A stretch of 64,000 nucleotides of DNA from Acanthaster planci (Eukaryota > Echinodermata > Asteroidea > Valvatida > Acanthasteridae). A program made the translations under genes and the position numbers. Positions 38,341 to 50,777 of the stretch are shown here, one piece after another. Where the stretch lies: contig NW_019091369.1 of the NCBI RefSeq assembly GCF_001949145.1, forward strand, positions 2,294,183 to 2,358,182, read 5' to 3'. Each line of letters starts with the position of its first letter. The first letter of the stretch is position 1. The notes beneath the pieces are model-generated. The model did no database searches. It worked only from the letters and a program-made list of their open reading frames with translations, and had not been told where the DNA came from.

Positions 38341-41300
38341 CTGTAACGAATACCAAGTCGACAATGGCCATGTTAATAACCTGCAGTCCGCTCACCAGCG
38401 ATATTCGACTTTCCGAGTACCGGGAAACACGTGAGTGTCACAGTCAATGACACAAAGCCCATGTTTTATTGGATGCATAGTCACATCGTCTGAAAAATGG
38501 GTGCGAATATTGCTTTAACACACCCAGAGACCACTGCACGCGTTGCAATGGAAACTTAGAATCACACGAATCTTCTCAGAGAACAAGCGATGTACAGAAA
38601 TTCATCCGTGGGCACGGCAACCTCGTTGCACTGAAGTTATGGTAACGGTCGAAGCCTGACTCCATATTTTGAATGAGATGAAGAGAGCCAAGCCAGGACA
38701 AATCATCAGCGCGAAGTCAAAATGTAACCCACTATTTCCCCGAGAAGAAAGGGGATAGCCCTATAAGCAAAGGTCTTCAGGGAAGAGCACGGAGATCCGG
38801 TTTAACGGCTCGCATGCAGGAGATTTGGCCAAGGTCCCGCAGAAAAAAATAAGCATCTCCCAAAGATGAAAGCCTGTGGCTATCCTTTCATTAACGCATC
38901 CAACTCCATTATGAAATACAGCAAAGTCAGACCAGGTCTCGGACTCCGTCGGGTCTGTGACTGAAGACTCGGTATTCTTTATACCATTTCAAAGGATTCA
39001 AAGGATATTCGTGACTGAACGACCTTTTGCAGAAACGGAACTAAGTTGAGACAATACAATACAGCAAGTATGGTGTTTTTTCACTTATGTCCGGTATTCC
39101 TGATTCTCAAACAGCCTTGTTTAGAGCAGGGTTCTATGTAACTGAACGCTGGCAACAGTAATCAGTTAGTTCCCCCTCCCCCACACACAAGAATGCACAA
39201 TATTGACATAATGGTGAGAGGCATTCCAGTACGTGGTCTTTACACTTTTCAGTTCTGGTAGGGTATTACCATTTAAACAGGGCAACGTCAAACGAATTTG
39301 TATTCTACCTTTTTTTTCTGATTTGCACTTTAAAAGACTTTTCTAAACATGCAAGAATAGACTTTTCATGATGGTAAATCTACTTTTTTTCAAAAAGTCC
39401 GTTTCGATCTTACTTTTGGTCTTGTGGAAATTTATATCTGACTCACCAGCATGGACGATTTTTCTCCATTAGGCCTATGCTCATTAATTAGAATCTCTGA
39501 TGCACAGCATTCTTCATGTATTATGCATTATTCTTGCGAAATGAATATCAACTACGTTTCGCAGTAAGCCTAGTGATTGAACGGTTTAACGATGCTAATT
39601 AGACATGCCTAATTACGCGAGCGATCATAACGGGCGCAGAGTCCTGAATGTGAAACATTTCATGGCTCTGTTATGCGTTGACGGCTCGCTGGGACGTCTT
39701 CCCGGCACACGACAGTTGCCTCGTCGCTGTCGGAGTCGTCACCCTTGAAATTGAGAGTGGTCCCAGAGGGGTGAACGGGATTGGAATTTCCTCCGTTGGA
39801 TTGCAATCTCAAGTGTTGGCTGTAAATAATGACAGCAAACTTTGGGAAAATTCTAGCGCGGCTGGGGGAACAGACACGCACATCTACACGGAGTCTTATT
39901 AGTTAAACTTTGCATTGGGTACATATACAGACACTTCGCAAACAATCCTGCTCCCCTCTACAGACAAATTAAAAGAAAAAAATACTTCGCTTCACGCTGC
40001 CCATATTACAACAGCTAAGCTTTCGTATAAACAACTTAAATAAAATCCGAAAGTGTTTTCGGTACTCTTTCTCTAGATCCAGACATAAAACATTTGGAAA
40101 CTATCTCCGACACACGAGCAGATTTCAATCTCACAAGGCAAACTATAAAACTGAGGTTGTATGAACGAAATTGAAGTTTATAGAAACCTTGTGCTCTATC
40201 TCCATCAGAGCAAACAGATCAAGGTTTATTACCAAGGGTCCTAGAATGTGATTATGTATCCACAAATGGTCCACACTGAGCCACCGTTGACCATCAATTT
40301 GCTTGGATACACTCTCCATTATACCTCGCAGCACTCCCACATGCCGCCAAAACGTTCTACCAAAGTCCACATTACGACAAATGCATTCGAAGTTCTTGAA
40401 AGGAGATCGGTTTCAATATCTGCTGGTTAAATTTCAACAGAAAGAAATTCAGTTCAAGATCCCTCTTTCCGGCTGAGGAGGCTGAAGGTGAAGAGGGAAA
40501 GTAAATAAACGAACAGCAACCAAGATAGATTCCATCACAACAGTGACGAAATCTTTTTAAATTAAACAAAATTACGTAATAAATCTGATCAATTCGATGC
40601 CAGTGACATTGTGGTCAACTGGTGTATAGCAAAGAACTTGCAAGGGTGTTTTAAGCAGCTTCATTCGGCGCCACGATGACAAAGAATGTATACTACAACA
40701 TAAACACCCAAACACAGGACTGCCCGACAACATGCTGTAGCATAATGAAAGGGACGTAGAACGGTGTCTCGATTCGTTGAACAGTTTAATCGCTTCCAGC
40801 ATTTTCGCAAAATGAAACATCGAAATGAAAAGTGCGATCGTGCACGAAGTTGGCAAAAAAACTTTCCAGTAGCCTGTAGTCCACATTTTTTATTCACGTT
40901 ATCTCTTTTCCAGCACTCCGATTCGCTCCATTCTGAAGTTGCACAAAGAAAAATAACGATGTGTCATCGGATATTACATTTCCGTCCGTGAACTGCAATT
41001 TTTACAATTAAGAAGTGGCGGGTATATAACTTTTGATTCATAAACTAGCGAGAAATATGCACCAGGTGCTCTCTGTTCACAAGGGCCCCGCTGCCGGATT
41101 TCAATTTTCTCGCTTATCCACTGAAGAGTGGCGAAGATTTGCGTGGGTAATCGACTGCCGCGCACCTAATGCCGGTCTCTGAGTAGCATTGACATCAACA
41201 AGCGTGTCTTAGATCAGCTGCGGCCAGCCGATAGCTAATGGCGCGTCAACAACCTCGAGTCGATAACGTGATTTCCGAAGCATGTGGAGTCAGTTATAGT

Positions 41301-41764
41301 GCCTTCTGCCGTTAAGGGAAGTACCAGACGGGAAAACAAACAACTCTCAATGAATTTCAGTGCTTCACTGGATAGTCAGATTGGAATTCGTAATTTGCAG
41401 CGCAATGTTGAGATTGGCCGTGCACGTCTTTTATGGTGAATGTTTTTGGTCATAAAAACCACACGGGTTGAAATAATGAGTGGGACCCGTCATTATGCTT
41501 GGCAACCGATCAAAACCAAACACTGCGAAAGATAGTACGAGGTAAAAACGGTCCTCGACCCCACTAGACATGGGCGTCTCCAAGATGTTTTCCAAGTGAT
41601 AGGGGAATGGATGGATTGGGTATGGAAGTGTCCTAGGGCAAGAAATTTTTCAACCATTCTTCCCTACAGAAGGACAAAACACATGCCAATTATGGCATTG
41701 CTGGCTATCGTAATGCGCGGATGCGCTGGTAGTCACAAACCCTTTGACATATCTTTCTTTGCGA
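38341..41764. other. Non-coding stretch without supported genes
   Basis: Only short ORFs are present, none with a recognised motif. An X-box-like GTTGCAATGGAAAC lies at 38542-38555. Confidence 0.5.
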
Positions 41765-43004
41765 GTCCACAGAGTGATGGTCCTGTATCTAGTCACACGC
41801 CCATCTTTTATTGACAAGTATTTCTACATGGGTCCACACAGTGATGGTCCTCAGTCTAATCACACACCCATATGTTATAGGCAGGTCTTTCTGTGGGTCC
41901 ACGCAGTAATGGTCCTGTATCTAGTCACACACCCATCTGTTATTGGCCTGTCTTTCTACATGGGTCCACATAGTGACGGTTCAGTGTCTAGTCACANNNN
42001 NNNNNNNNNNNNNNNNNNNNNNNNNNNNNNNNNNNNNNNNNNNNNNNNNNNNNNNNNNNNNNNNNNNNNNNNNNNNNNNNNNNNNNNNNNNNNNNNNNNN
42101 NNNNNNNNNNNNNNNNNNNNNNNNNNNNNNNNNNNNNNNNNNNNNNNNNNNNNNNNNNNNNNNNNNNNNNNNNNNNNNNNNNNNNNNNNNNNNNNNNNNN
42201 NNNNNNNNNNNNNNNNNNNNNNNNNNNNNNNNNNNNNNNNNNNNNNNNNNNNNNNNNNNNNNNNNNNNNNNNNNNNNNNNNNNNNNNNNNNNNNNNNNNN
42301 NNNNNNNNNNNNNNNNNNNNNNNNNNNNNNNNNNNNNNNNNNNNNNNNNNNNNNNNNNNNNNNNNNNNNNNNNNNNNNNNNNNNNNNNNNNNNNNNNNNN
42401 NNNNNNNNNNNNNNNNNNNNNNNNNNNNNNNNNNNNNNNNNNNNNNNNNNNNNNNNNNNNNNNNNNNNNNNNNNNNNNNNNNNNNNNNNNNNNNNNNNNN
42501 NNNNNNNNNNNNNNNNNNNNNNNNNNNNNNNNNNNNNNNNNNNNNNNNNNNNNNNNNNNNNNNNNNNNNNNNNNNNNNNNNNNNNNNNNNNNNNNNNNNN
42601 NNNNNNNNNNNNNNNNNNNNNNNNNNNNNNNNNNNNNNNNNNCACCAATGTGTTATTGGCATGTCCTTCTACTTGGGTCCACACAGTGATGGTCCTCTAT
42701 TAATGTTGTCACACACCCATCTGCTATTGGTGTGTCTTTCCACTTGGGTCAACATGGCCCTGTGTCTAGACACACACCCATCTGTTAGAGGCATGTCTTT
42801 CTATGGGTCCACACAGTGATGGTCCCGTATCTTGTCACACACCCATCTGTTATTGGCGTGTCTTTCTACATGGGTCCATACAGTGATGGTCCTGTATCTA
42901 GACACACACCCATCTGTTATAGGCATGTCTTTCTACGGGTACAGTGATGGCCCTGTATCTAGTCACATACCCACTGGCATGTCTGTTTATGTGGGTCCAC
43001 ACAT
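41765..43004. repeat. Minisatellite, unit about 67 bp
   Basis: Tandem copies of a unit beginning GTCCACACAGTGATGGTCCT and continuing through CTAGTCACACACCCATCTGT to CTTTCTACATGG. About four copies precede the assembly gap and about seven, some shortened, follow it. Copies differ by point changes and short deletions. The open frames across it come from the repeat having few stops and from the N run. It has unique spacers in no position, so it is not CRISPR-like. Confidence 0.9.
41997..42642. other. Assembly gap (646 N)
   Basis: A run of N lies inside the minisatellite, as expected where tandem copies could not be assembled. The true array length is therefore unknown. Confidence 0.98.
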
Positions 43005-43843
43005 GTTGTTAATATTCTCTATAGCGGAGGAAATAAGGTTTATGTCAATTACAAATGCACACCAGGGTATCCTTTCAAAGTTTCAAGATTGTTTAGTTTT
43101 GCGCTAGGTCATTTTCCATTCGATTCGAGGATGATGAAACATACCAGTTTTAAAATAAACCACTCTCATTTTGCCTTCAACTTGTACGAGCGGCTAAAGT
43201 TTGCAAAAGTATCACCTTTTGGTTGATTTTACCTAACATTTGATCAAAATGAACATCTGTCCCATTAACTTTAGTTAGGGCAGTACTTTCATTTAGTGTT
43301 TAGTAGTCGGCCTACGTGCATTATCATCTGCTGTACTAATACAAGTAGCTGCGTGAAATCGTTAACACTTTGTGAATTGTTTTACTTTTATACCAACGGC
43401 CAGCCATACTTCTTGTAGCGAACTGTAAGAAGAACACAACTGTGACGTCAAACGAACACACCTTATTATGTACAACACTGATTGCTACTTTGATAAAGGG
43501 CTTTACAGAAGAATGTATCATGACCCAACCAGCCGAAATAGTGGAACATCTTTTGAGCAATCAGTTGGTCTTTTTTATATTCAAATAAACTCGACATGCA
43601 AGTTTGCTACACGAATTACATAATGCCCCGCAAGGCTTGTTCCGGCTTTTTTGGCATCAGAGGTATATACCATGTGGCCAGTGAAAGTAGAGGTGGTTTG
43701 TTCAATGTTTAATTAGTAACCATTGTTAAAAGTAATGTCATTTATTGGTGTGCAGGTTTGGCGCTGTAACTCCGTCGATTGAGAGACAGTTGGGTAGCAG
43801 GGAAAGCAGAGCGGGAAGGCGCAACTGCTGACTTTGGAACGAC
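43005..43843 (+). other. 5' flank and untranslated start of the first Popeye gene
   Basis: An acceptor-like TTATTGGTGTGCAG ends at 43755 and would begin an exon with 88 untranslated bases before the ATG. An in-frame TGA at 43829-43831 closes the frame upstream, so the coding start lies in this exon. A TGACGTCA lies at 43443-43450, about 400 bases upstream of the start codon. The true promoter could be further upstream if a leader exon exists. Confidence 0.4.
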
Positions 43844-44430
43844 ATGATCCAAGTCTCCGGGCCGACTGATCCACCGACCCCGTCCATGGATCCCAACCAT
43901 GTGGTCACAGCCGTCTGGAATTGGGCGGATGCCGGCGGCGCCGCCTCCACCACGCCCGTCCCGAGCCCCACGGCCGCCGCGGTGCAGGGACCCGGATGTG
44001 CAGTGTGGGAGCCCATACAGAGCATCGTTTTCCAGGTAGCCTCCTTGCTGTTCCTTCTGGGCTACCTGGCCCCCTCCACCGGCTACGCCGCCACCTTCGT
44101 CATGCACACCTTCCTCAGCCTCGGCTTCGTTGCGCTGTCCCTATGGGGGCTCCTCTACACGTGCGCCGTGGACATCTTCGTGTGGAACCTGGTCTTCTGC
44201 CTTCTAAATCTCTGCCACGCTGGGTACCTGGGCTTCCAAGTCAGGCCCATACGGTTCACTCGCGAGGAAAGGGACCTCTACAGTGCCGTATTCAAGCCGT
44301 TTCAAGTGCCCCGAACAGTGTACAGAGACCTGTGTAATCTGGGCAAGATCAGCTCCTTGAAGATAGGGGAACATTACGCCGAGGAGGGGAGGACGCCTTG
44401 CAACCGCCTCTCCATCATAATCTTTGGCAA
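43844..44430 (+). CDS. Popeye gene 1, coding exon 1
   Basis: Encodes residues 1-195 plus two bases: the extracellular end, three membrane spans and the start of the Popeye domain (FTREERDLYSAVFKPFQVPR, HYAEEGRTP, LSIIIFG). The donor is GGCAA|GTGAGT. Retention of the intron would end translation at once (AAG TGA). Confidence 0.9.
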
Positions 44431-47400
44431 GTGAGTCTAACTAGTACCCGTAATGCCTCACAGCCTTTTTGTATTATAATACAGCGTGGTTTCGCTAAGG
44501 AACGAGTGGTCCCGATAGCGACGCCATCACGTTCAGTACAAATACCACATTGTTTATCGCGTGCATGCACGTTTTCTGTCTTTGTCGGGCTAACACACAC
44601 ACACTTCAAAAATCATTCATCAAGAATCGTTCATTCATCACTGACGACAGCTAGTTATAATACAAGATGTACTTCTCTCTACAGCACTATGTACGCCAAC
44701 ATTTCATTAGCATTATCAAACAAGCCACATGTCACGGGTACAGCTTGAACCTATCCGTCCAGTGATCGCACTTTTTTTCAGGCGCCAAAAATGCATTAAG
44801 GCGTCATCAATAAAAAAAAAAAACCCTGAATGTTGGGGGCACATCTATATTGCGGGCGTCACCAACTGAATTTCACTTGGCCAATTACAAAGGACATTTT
44901 AGATAGTGAAAATCGCAACAAAAGACGTTATGAGCATTCTCATCTGGAGACTTCAACGTGCCCTTTCGCAACCCAGACATTGGTAAGACTAGGAAGTTTC
45001 AAATGACATCAAATTACCTCACAGCACTTATACCCCGGACAAAACATTCGTCCCTTGGACAAATGACTGCCCTACATTTCATAAATGCCCTTCCAAGCAG
45101 CGAATCTTCTTTCTGCCATCGGACTCTTCCGAAAGGCTTGATGTTAAAGGCGCGGTTGATCAGATTACAAGGAACCTGCTTTATGAAACCTAAGGGCAAG
45201 AGACCTCTAAAGATCTCGGCTTACAATGGGAAGGAAGTCCGTGAAACACACTGCACCTGAGTCAATGCATGGTCAAAGCAACATAACGATAACTTTTAAC
45301 CAAACCATGAAACCTGAAAACAGCTTTTAGCCATACTATGAAACCTTAAGTTGAAATGCACTCAACACCGATGATGTTTGGAGCCTAGTTTAGATACCAA
45401 GGCAAGCATAGGGGATCGAATGCTTTACGTCGATTTATATATACGAGAGAATGAACTTATTCATAGGTTTTTGAACTTGCACAAAGCCCCTAACTATACA
45501 CTGATGAGGATCAACACTATAGTTATCTGGGTTTCATGTTCTTAAGAAACGATCATGGACAGGAGCAACAAATAACACATTCCGTATATGACAAAGATCA
45601 AGTTGAGTTCATCTTTATTCCATCTCGTGTTTTTTGTCTCGGTTTGGACGCTGAAAGACAAGAACCCGTCTTCAAGTGCAGCTTTCTTGCGGTTTTGTGA
45701 GAAAAAAATCACATTGGCCAAAGAGCAGATTTGATCTGACAAGAGCGATGAACACATAAAGTGTGACACAATATGTATCCCTGGTCTGTTTCACTTAATA
45801 AGCTGGCATGAAAGATCGTATGCCTTGCACCATCTTCAAACGAAGACCTGGTCTCCAGTTGCTTTCAAAACGCCACTGCTTATTTGCACCGAGTGTCTGG
45901 TTTCTGACTCGCCACTCCACGTGTCACGTCAGCCCATAGGTCAGACAGGCAGGAAGGTTTTAAATATAATCAAAAATGTGATGACCGTGTGATACGCACA
46001 TTATTATCCGACCTCATTGGACATAGGGGCTCCCCCGCCTAGATAAATATTCGGCTTTCAAATAGGTCGAGTCACGCCAGAACTGGAGCACCGCGAGAAA
46101 GGCGATAATGTCCGCGACACTGATTCGTGTCATCATTCAAGCATCACGTCCCAGGTCCGAGATCCATTTCCTGGGCTTTTTTTTTGGTCCGGATTCGTCT
46201 CCAGGATCAGCCTGGTTGATTTCCATCTCCTCATTTCCTGCCCCGTTATACGTTACGATGTCTCCGTCCACCAGGGAGACACGGGTATAGCGCTGACATT
46301 CAAGCCGCCCGACGCAGTAAATAGGCCCAGGTAAATCCTGTGAGATTTATTGGCAGAAGATTGGTACCCAAGCACTGTCGAAAACACGGCTGATTTCGTT
46401 TATGATACCTGTTACCCCTTCTTCTCGGCTCATGCATTTCCAATCTCGATATGAGAACATGGAAACTTCAAAGGATCTTTGTGGGATTGGACATAATCGG
46501 GTCTTTGAAGATACACCTAACGATTTCCCCTAAAAAATCTCCCGAGACAGTAAAGCACAAGCAGAAGAGAGGCGACGACAAAGCGCAACTAAAAAATATC
46601 AGTCTTCGTCACAAATGGTAATATAATTATGAATGATCCAAATGATTTTAAACAGCACAGTCCATACCTAATAATGCAATGCTGTGAAGGCAGGATAGTA
46701 GCCAATTATGTTAATTCACAACATACCTCTCCCTCTCTCTAGTGCCTTAAAATACACAAAGCACAGACTTGGTATAGTACGAAATTGAACGCTTACATTA
46801 ATCCTACTACCTACTGAGATACAAACTTTATACTGAAGCTGAAGGTTCAAAACTATTTGTGAAAATGGCGCACATGTACATTTGAATACTCAAATGTGCG
46901 AAGCCCTTACACGAACTTCTAGCTTCTCTCAAAATGTCCATGCTAACTAGAAAATGAGTAGTTTTGACATATGCAGACGGAAAAATTTCCCATTGTTAAC
47001 AGACATGATTGGAAAATCTGACAACGCGGTAAAAACCAGACTGAGCGCTGTCAGAGAGGCCCGTGGACCACTGCGTGGTTGAATTCGGGTGGGCTGTACA
47101 GAATACATGCACACGCTGTTCCTAGGGAATTTTTCCAAGCACTAAAATTCTTGCTAGGTCAAAATTTCTTCTTCGCATGCAAATAACTTTGCCGGTAAAT
47201 TTTTTCCGACTGCTTTCTCCCTGCCTACATATGCACAAAATGCCGAAATGTTGACACCTCCTTTTATGGTAAATCATGACCAGCCTCCAGGAATTTTGGC
47301 GATGCACGCGCCGTGCAATTTCGTGCAGTCGGGTGGCACACAGGCAGACGAAAACACATTTTATTTCGACACGGAAATTGCGTCGTGAAATTCGCGCCAA

Positions 47401-50400
47401 TGGCAGATTGCGCGTACTTTTTGCGTGGAATCCCAAGACAGTGACCGTCTCTTGAAAGTTGTAAGATTGCTTTACTTTTTTGAAGACAACGGTACTGAGC
47501 TTTGGTAAAAACGCAGAGTCACTCTAGGTGTTTTGCTGTGAACAACACGATATATAATATTGTAAACAACAGAATGATTTACCATACGTCACAGTCTTGT
47601 TATTACATTTAGTCGGGTTTCGCTCCCGAGAGGGACCTGTTGTTGGTTTGTGTAGTTTTCTTTTGAAATACTTTGAGAAATATTTCTGTCACTTAACCCC
47701 TTAAAAACAACCACAGGAAGCCAGGCAATTTTTTTTTACAGAACCCATGGGATCACGCAGTGCCATCTAAGAAAAAATGGATTCGCTGAGGTTCACTGAT
47801 AAGGAATTGACGACTGTTTCCTGGCCTGTCTTATTTTGGTTTCAGAGTGAAGGTGTTTTCCGATGGGGATTTTCTCCACAACATCCAGGAGAAACAGTTT
47901 CTGGACTCGCCGGAGTGGGACTCCTTCAGTCAGACCGAGACCAGGGAAAACTTCCAGGTAAGACAACAGTAGGAAGTGTTACGATCTTGGTATCTAACAA
48001 TAAGAGTGGTGTGCTTTTCTCATCTATCAGTGTAAGAAGTGTTACGATTTCGTTGTATTTTTTCACCCATAATGCACTCAAGTTTACTTTCTTTTCATAC
48101 CTGTCTTCACTGTATCGAGAATGCTAATATTACGCCCACTGCTCCTTACATAAACATTTGGGAATCGTGTCGTTTTACTATTTTGAGGATTCCAAAATAT
48201 TTTGCAATTTTCTTTACAGTATCTTGGACTCCTTCTGACCCTAAGACCTCTTTGTTACCAAATGAAGCTATACTCTCTCGATTTCCTCTGGAATCTTCGC
48301 CGATATATCAACTAAATCCAGCTCATTCCATAGATCAATTGCCCCGTCCAACCAGGGTAATTGGCAAGGGGGGAAAATGACATTGAAGTTCTGTCTCGCG
48401 CCATTAATTTCTAGGGCATCAATCCATTTGGCCTTACGGGCTATCCAATAACGCTTCATGGTGTGACATGGAGCATTCATCTGTCCTGGGCCCGGCCGTT
48501 TTTGTCCGTCGTTCGGTGGAACAGACTGACTCGTGACATGGTTTGGGGAAATACACGTTAACATTTCACGATGAACTCGGAGCAGTAACACACCCATTCG
48601 TCTGACAGTGCCAACCAAAGTGCCAACACCAGCTTGTAACGCCCAGTGCTCTGGTAGGATTGCACAAAGACTGTTTGAAACAGTGACGTGAGACTCTAAT
48701 ACGAACTTAATACCAGAACTGACATCAACCAACCTGAAACCTTTATTGTTGCCCAGAGAACAAGATATCAGTAACTGCCTTACTGTGATTTATAATTTAC
48801 AGTTCATATCAATTCTGCCGGTGAAGGTTTGCGAGAAAATTCTAGGAAGAATTTGATTTCCCTAGTTAATTTACAGGCTACCCTATGCGGCAAGCGAAAT
48901 CTGTATATCAACACAATCCCTCTACCAACACTAATTTTGTCAACACTGTGGTGTGGTGTCTTTATTCGAGTCACGGGTATCATTACCAAAGAGTTTCTAT
49001 TTTTAGTTTACAACTCTGTTTCCCTCTGAAGGTACCGCATATTAGCGTGATCTAATGGTTACAATAAAAATGCAAACAATCTTCAAAAATATGCGTGCGC
49101 GGGGCTGCACGTTTCGTCAAAGAAGAGTGCGCAAAGCGAGTAGGCATTTCGCTTACATTAATGCGAGGGATTATCAGAAGTTCTCTGACGCTGAAATTTC
49201 AACTGGAATGAATGTCCCAACGGACCCAAATGCTACTTTGTTTTAACGATGTCACTGCACCGTCTTAGAGGTACATGAATGTAAGAGTTTTTGTGAGCGG
49301 CTGCTGACAGTAGAATCAAGGGATCATGAATCCACATCTGTGAGCAGAGCTTTTGAGAGCAGATCCCTGTATTGTGGACGACTATACACGCGCATAATGT
49401 CAACACAGTGCTGCATCGCATAACATCACCAAACGGTCAGAGAGTTATTATCAAAGCGCCGTAGGTAGCAGGGTGGCCGCCATCCCAAAGACCCAAGAAA
49501 GGTGATGGGGGCTGCTTTAAATCCCATGCTTGATTTCTCGGTTTGTTGCTTAACGGGAGGAGGTCATCGCACGGTGGTTTGGTTCCGGACCCAAATTTCC
49601 TCTCAGTCATCACTGGGGGGATATAGAGAACGCTCTTCCTTTCAATTACCTTCGTGAGATTGTGTTTCGCGTGTGCTGCCTTCTTGTCCATCGGTATCAT
49701 GTTTCTATCTAATCAAACAGCGGATGGGTTCAGTACGGTCAACGCTTAATTGGATTGGCTTACGGAGCCGTGTGGGCTGCTCAATTCATCAGATACAAAA
49801 GCCTTGGTTCCAGCTCAACTTGTAACAAAAATGTCATGGGATTTTTTTTCGGACCTTCGACATCGATAAGAGCAATTTTAATTCCCTGCTGCATGGCATA
49901 TGAACACCCCGTTCTTACAACGTACAATGACACCCATACGCATAATTGGCTTCAGTAATTTCATCTGGTCAACTTTGACGCCCAATGTGGCCGTGCCGAT
50001 TATGTTCTCACCCCCTTCATTGCGGGGATGGTGTGACAGACAGTATTGCCCTCTGCAATTCCGCGACATTATCAAGGGCCTCGTTTTCCTTCTGTACAAT
50101 GTTAAACCCTAAGTAACCCTGAGAGCTCCAACATAAAGGTGCTGAAACGACTACTTGATTTGGTCAGTTTCCAGGCCAATGTAGGCATTATTCAGGATCA
50201 CATAGGTCTTTTGCTCTATGATCACTCTGAGTAAAGGGCCTAAGATTCCTCGACTGATAAGTGAAATCTGAAACTTTGCATGGTGGAGGCGATCTGAGAG
50301 ATGTTTGCGGGTAAACATTTCTGGAACAGATCGATTTATTGTGTATCTGTAAACTTCTCAAGCCTCTATTGATGTGAAACTCGTAGGTGACCCTAACAGC

Positions 50401-50777
50401 CACCACGTACTGCCGTTACATGAGCTGGCAGCGAGACAACCTGAGGGACTTCCTGGAGCGGCAGCCCTACCTGAAGCAGGTCTTCAACAACCTGATCGGC
50501 ACCGACATCACTAGGAAGCTGTACCTGCTGACAGAGCGCAACCTCAACCATCGGGGCTCCAGGGCCGACCTCCGCCTACCTAGCGTGGCCAGGGAGGCGT
50601 CGCCCAACCACGACCTGCAGGGCCACCTGGCGGCCGGCGGCATGGGGGCCTGTGGGGTTGGAATCCCCGTCCTGGGGACCAGCCAGAACCAGGACAGCTT
50701 CCTGCAGGTGCCTTACGGCCAGGAGTTCGCCAAGCCCCGCCCACGGGCAGACGCCAAGGATGCAGCCTACGACAACG
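43844..50777 (+). CDS. Popeye domain-containing protein, first of tandem pair
   Basis: Exons 43844-44430, 47846-47957 and 50387-50777 join in phases 2 and 0 to give at least 363 residues. An extracellular N-terminus of about 60 residues is followed by three hydrophobic spans (about 61-77, 83-104, 110-130), then a cytoplasmic Popeye domain (about 135-300). The family's cAMP-binding signatures are intact: FLDSPEW at 214-220 and FQVTLTA at 232-238. Popeye proteins (BVES/POPDC1-3 in vertebrates) are membrane cAMP effectors of muscle and epithelia that interact with the TREK-1 channel. The ATG follows an in-frame stop 13 codons... at 43829, and a second ATG at 43886 is possible. No N-glycosylation sequon is visible before the first span. 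After 50777 (CAACG|GTAGGC) the base composition drops to AT-rich, so I favour a splice there and a missing last exon; reading on would end at 50857 with 389 residues. I cannot decide which vertebrate paralogue it matches. Confidence 0.85.
44431..47845 (+). other. Popeye gene 1, intron 1
   Basis: A 3.4 kb phase-2 intron. An AATAAA at 44809-44814 runs straight into an A tract, about 375 bases after the donor; it could be an intronic polyadenylation signal or a retroposed A tail. No other exon was seen. Confidence 0.6.
47846..47957 (+). CDS. Popeye gene 1, coding exon 2 (cAMP-binding core)
   Basis: A 112-base exon between TTTTGGTTTCAG and CAG|GTAAGA. Read in the spliced frame it gives KVKVFSDGDFLHNI, then QFLDSPEWDSFSQ and ENFQ. 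FLDSPEW is the hallmark of the Popeye phosphate-binding cassette. A longer ORF in another frame at 47777-48127 is a shadow. Confidence 0.92.
47958..50386 (+). other. Popeye gene 1, intron 2
   Basis: A 2.4 kb phase-0 intron that contains a decayed Tc1/mariner transposase fragment on the opposite strand (48268-48732). No extra exon was seen. Confidence 0.6.
48268..48732 (-). pseudogene. Degenerate Tc1/mariner-type transposase fragment
   Basis: The minus-strand frame ends with NAPCHTMKRYW (about 48477-48445) and, after a gap, PCQLPWLDGAIDLWNELD (to about 48317). These align with the conserved mariner-type DNAPCHT and P-x-Q-SPDLNPIE-x-LW-x-ELD motifs of the DDE/D catalytic core. The catalytic Asp of the first motif is Met here, and SPDLNPIE is altered to LPWLDGAI, so the enzyme would be inactive. 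The upstream part of the 154-codon frame is less recognisable. No terminal inverted repeats were identified. It lies antisense inside the second intron of Popeye gene 1. Confidence 0.55.
50387..50777 (+). CDS. Popeye gene 1, coding exon 3
   Basis: The acceptor CTCGTAG ends at 50386. The exon encodes VTLTATTYCRYMSWQRDNLR, then LIGTDITRKLYLLTER and RADLRLPSV, matching the end of the Popeye domain, followed by a Gly/Pro-rich variable tail. The GC-rich codon use stops sharply at the GTAGGC at 50778, the presumed donor. Without splicing the frame runs 26 more codons to TGA/TAA at 50857. Confidence 0.85.

Noticed and set aside
41744-42703. Long ORFs across 41.7-42.7 kb
   Set aside because: They are made mostly of N and minisatellite sequence.
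41765-43004. CRISPR-like tandem array
   Set aside because: Units abut with no unique spacers and the genome is eukaryotic; it is a minisatellite.
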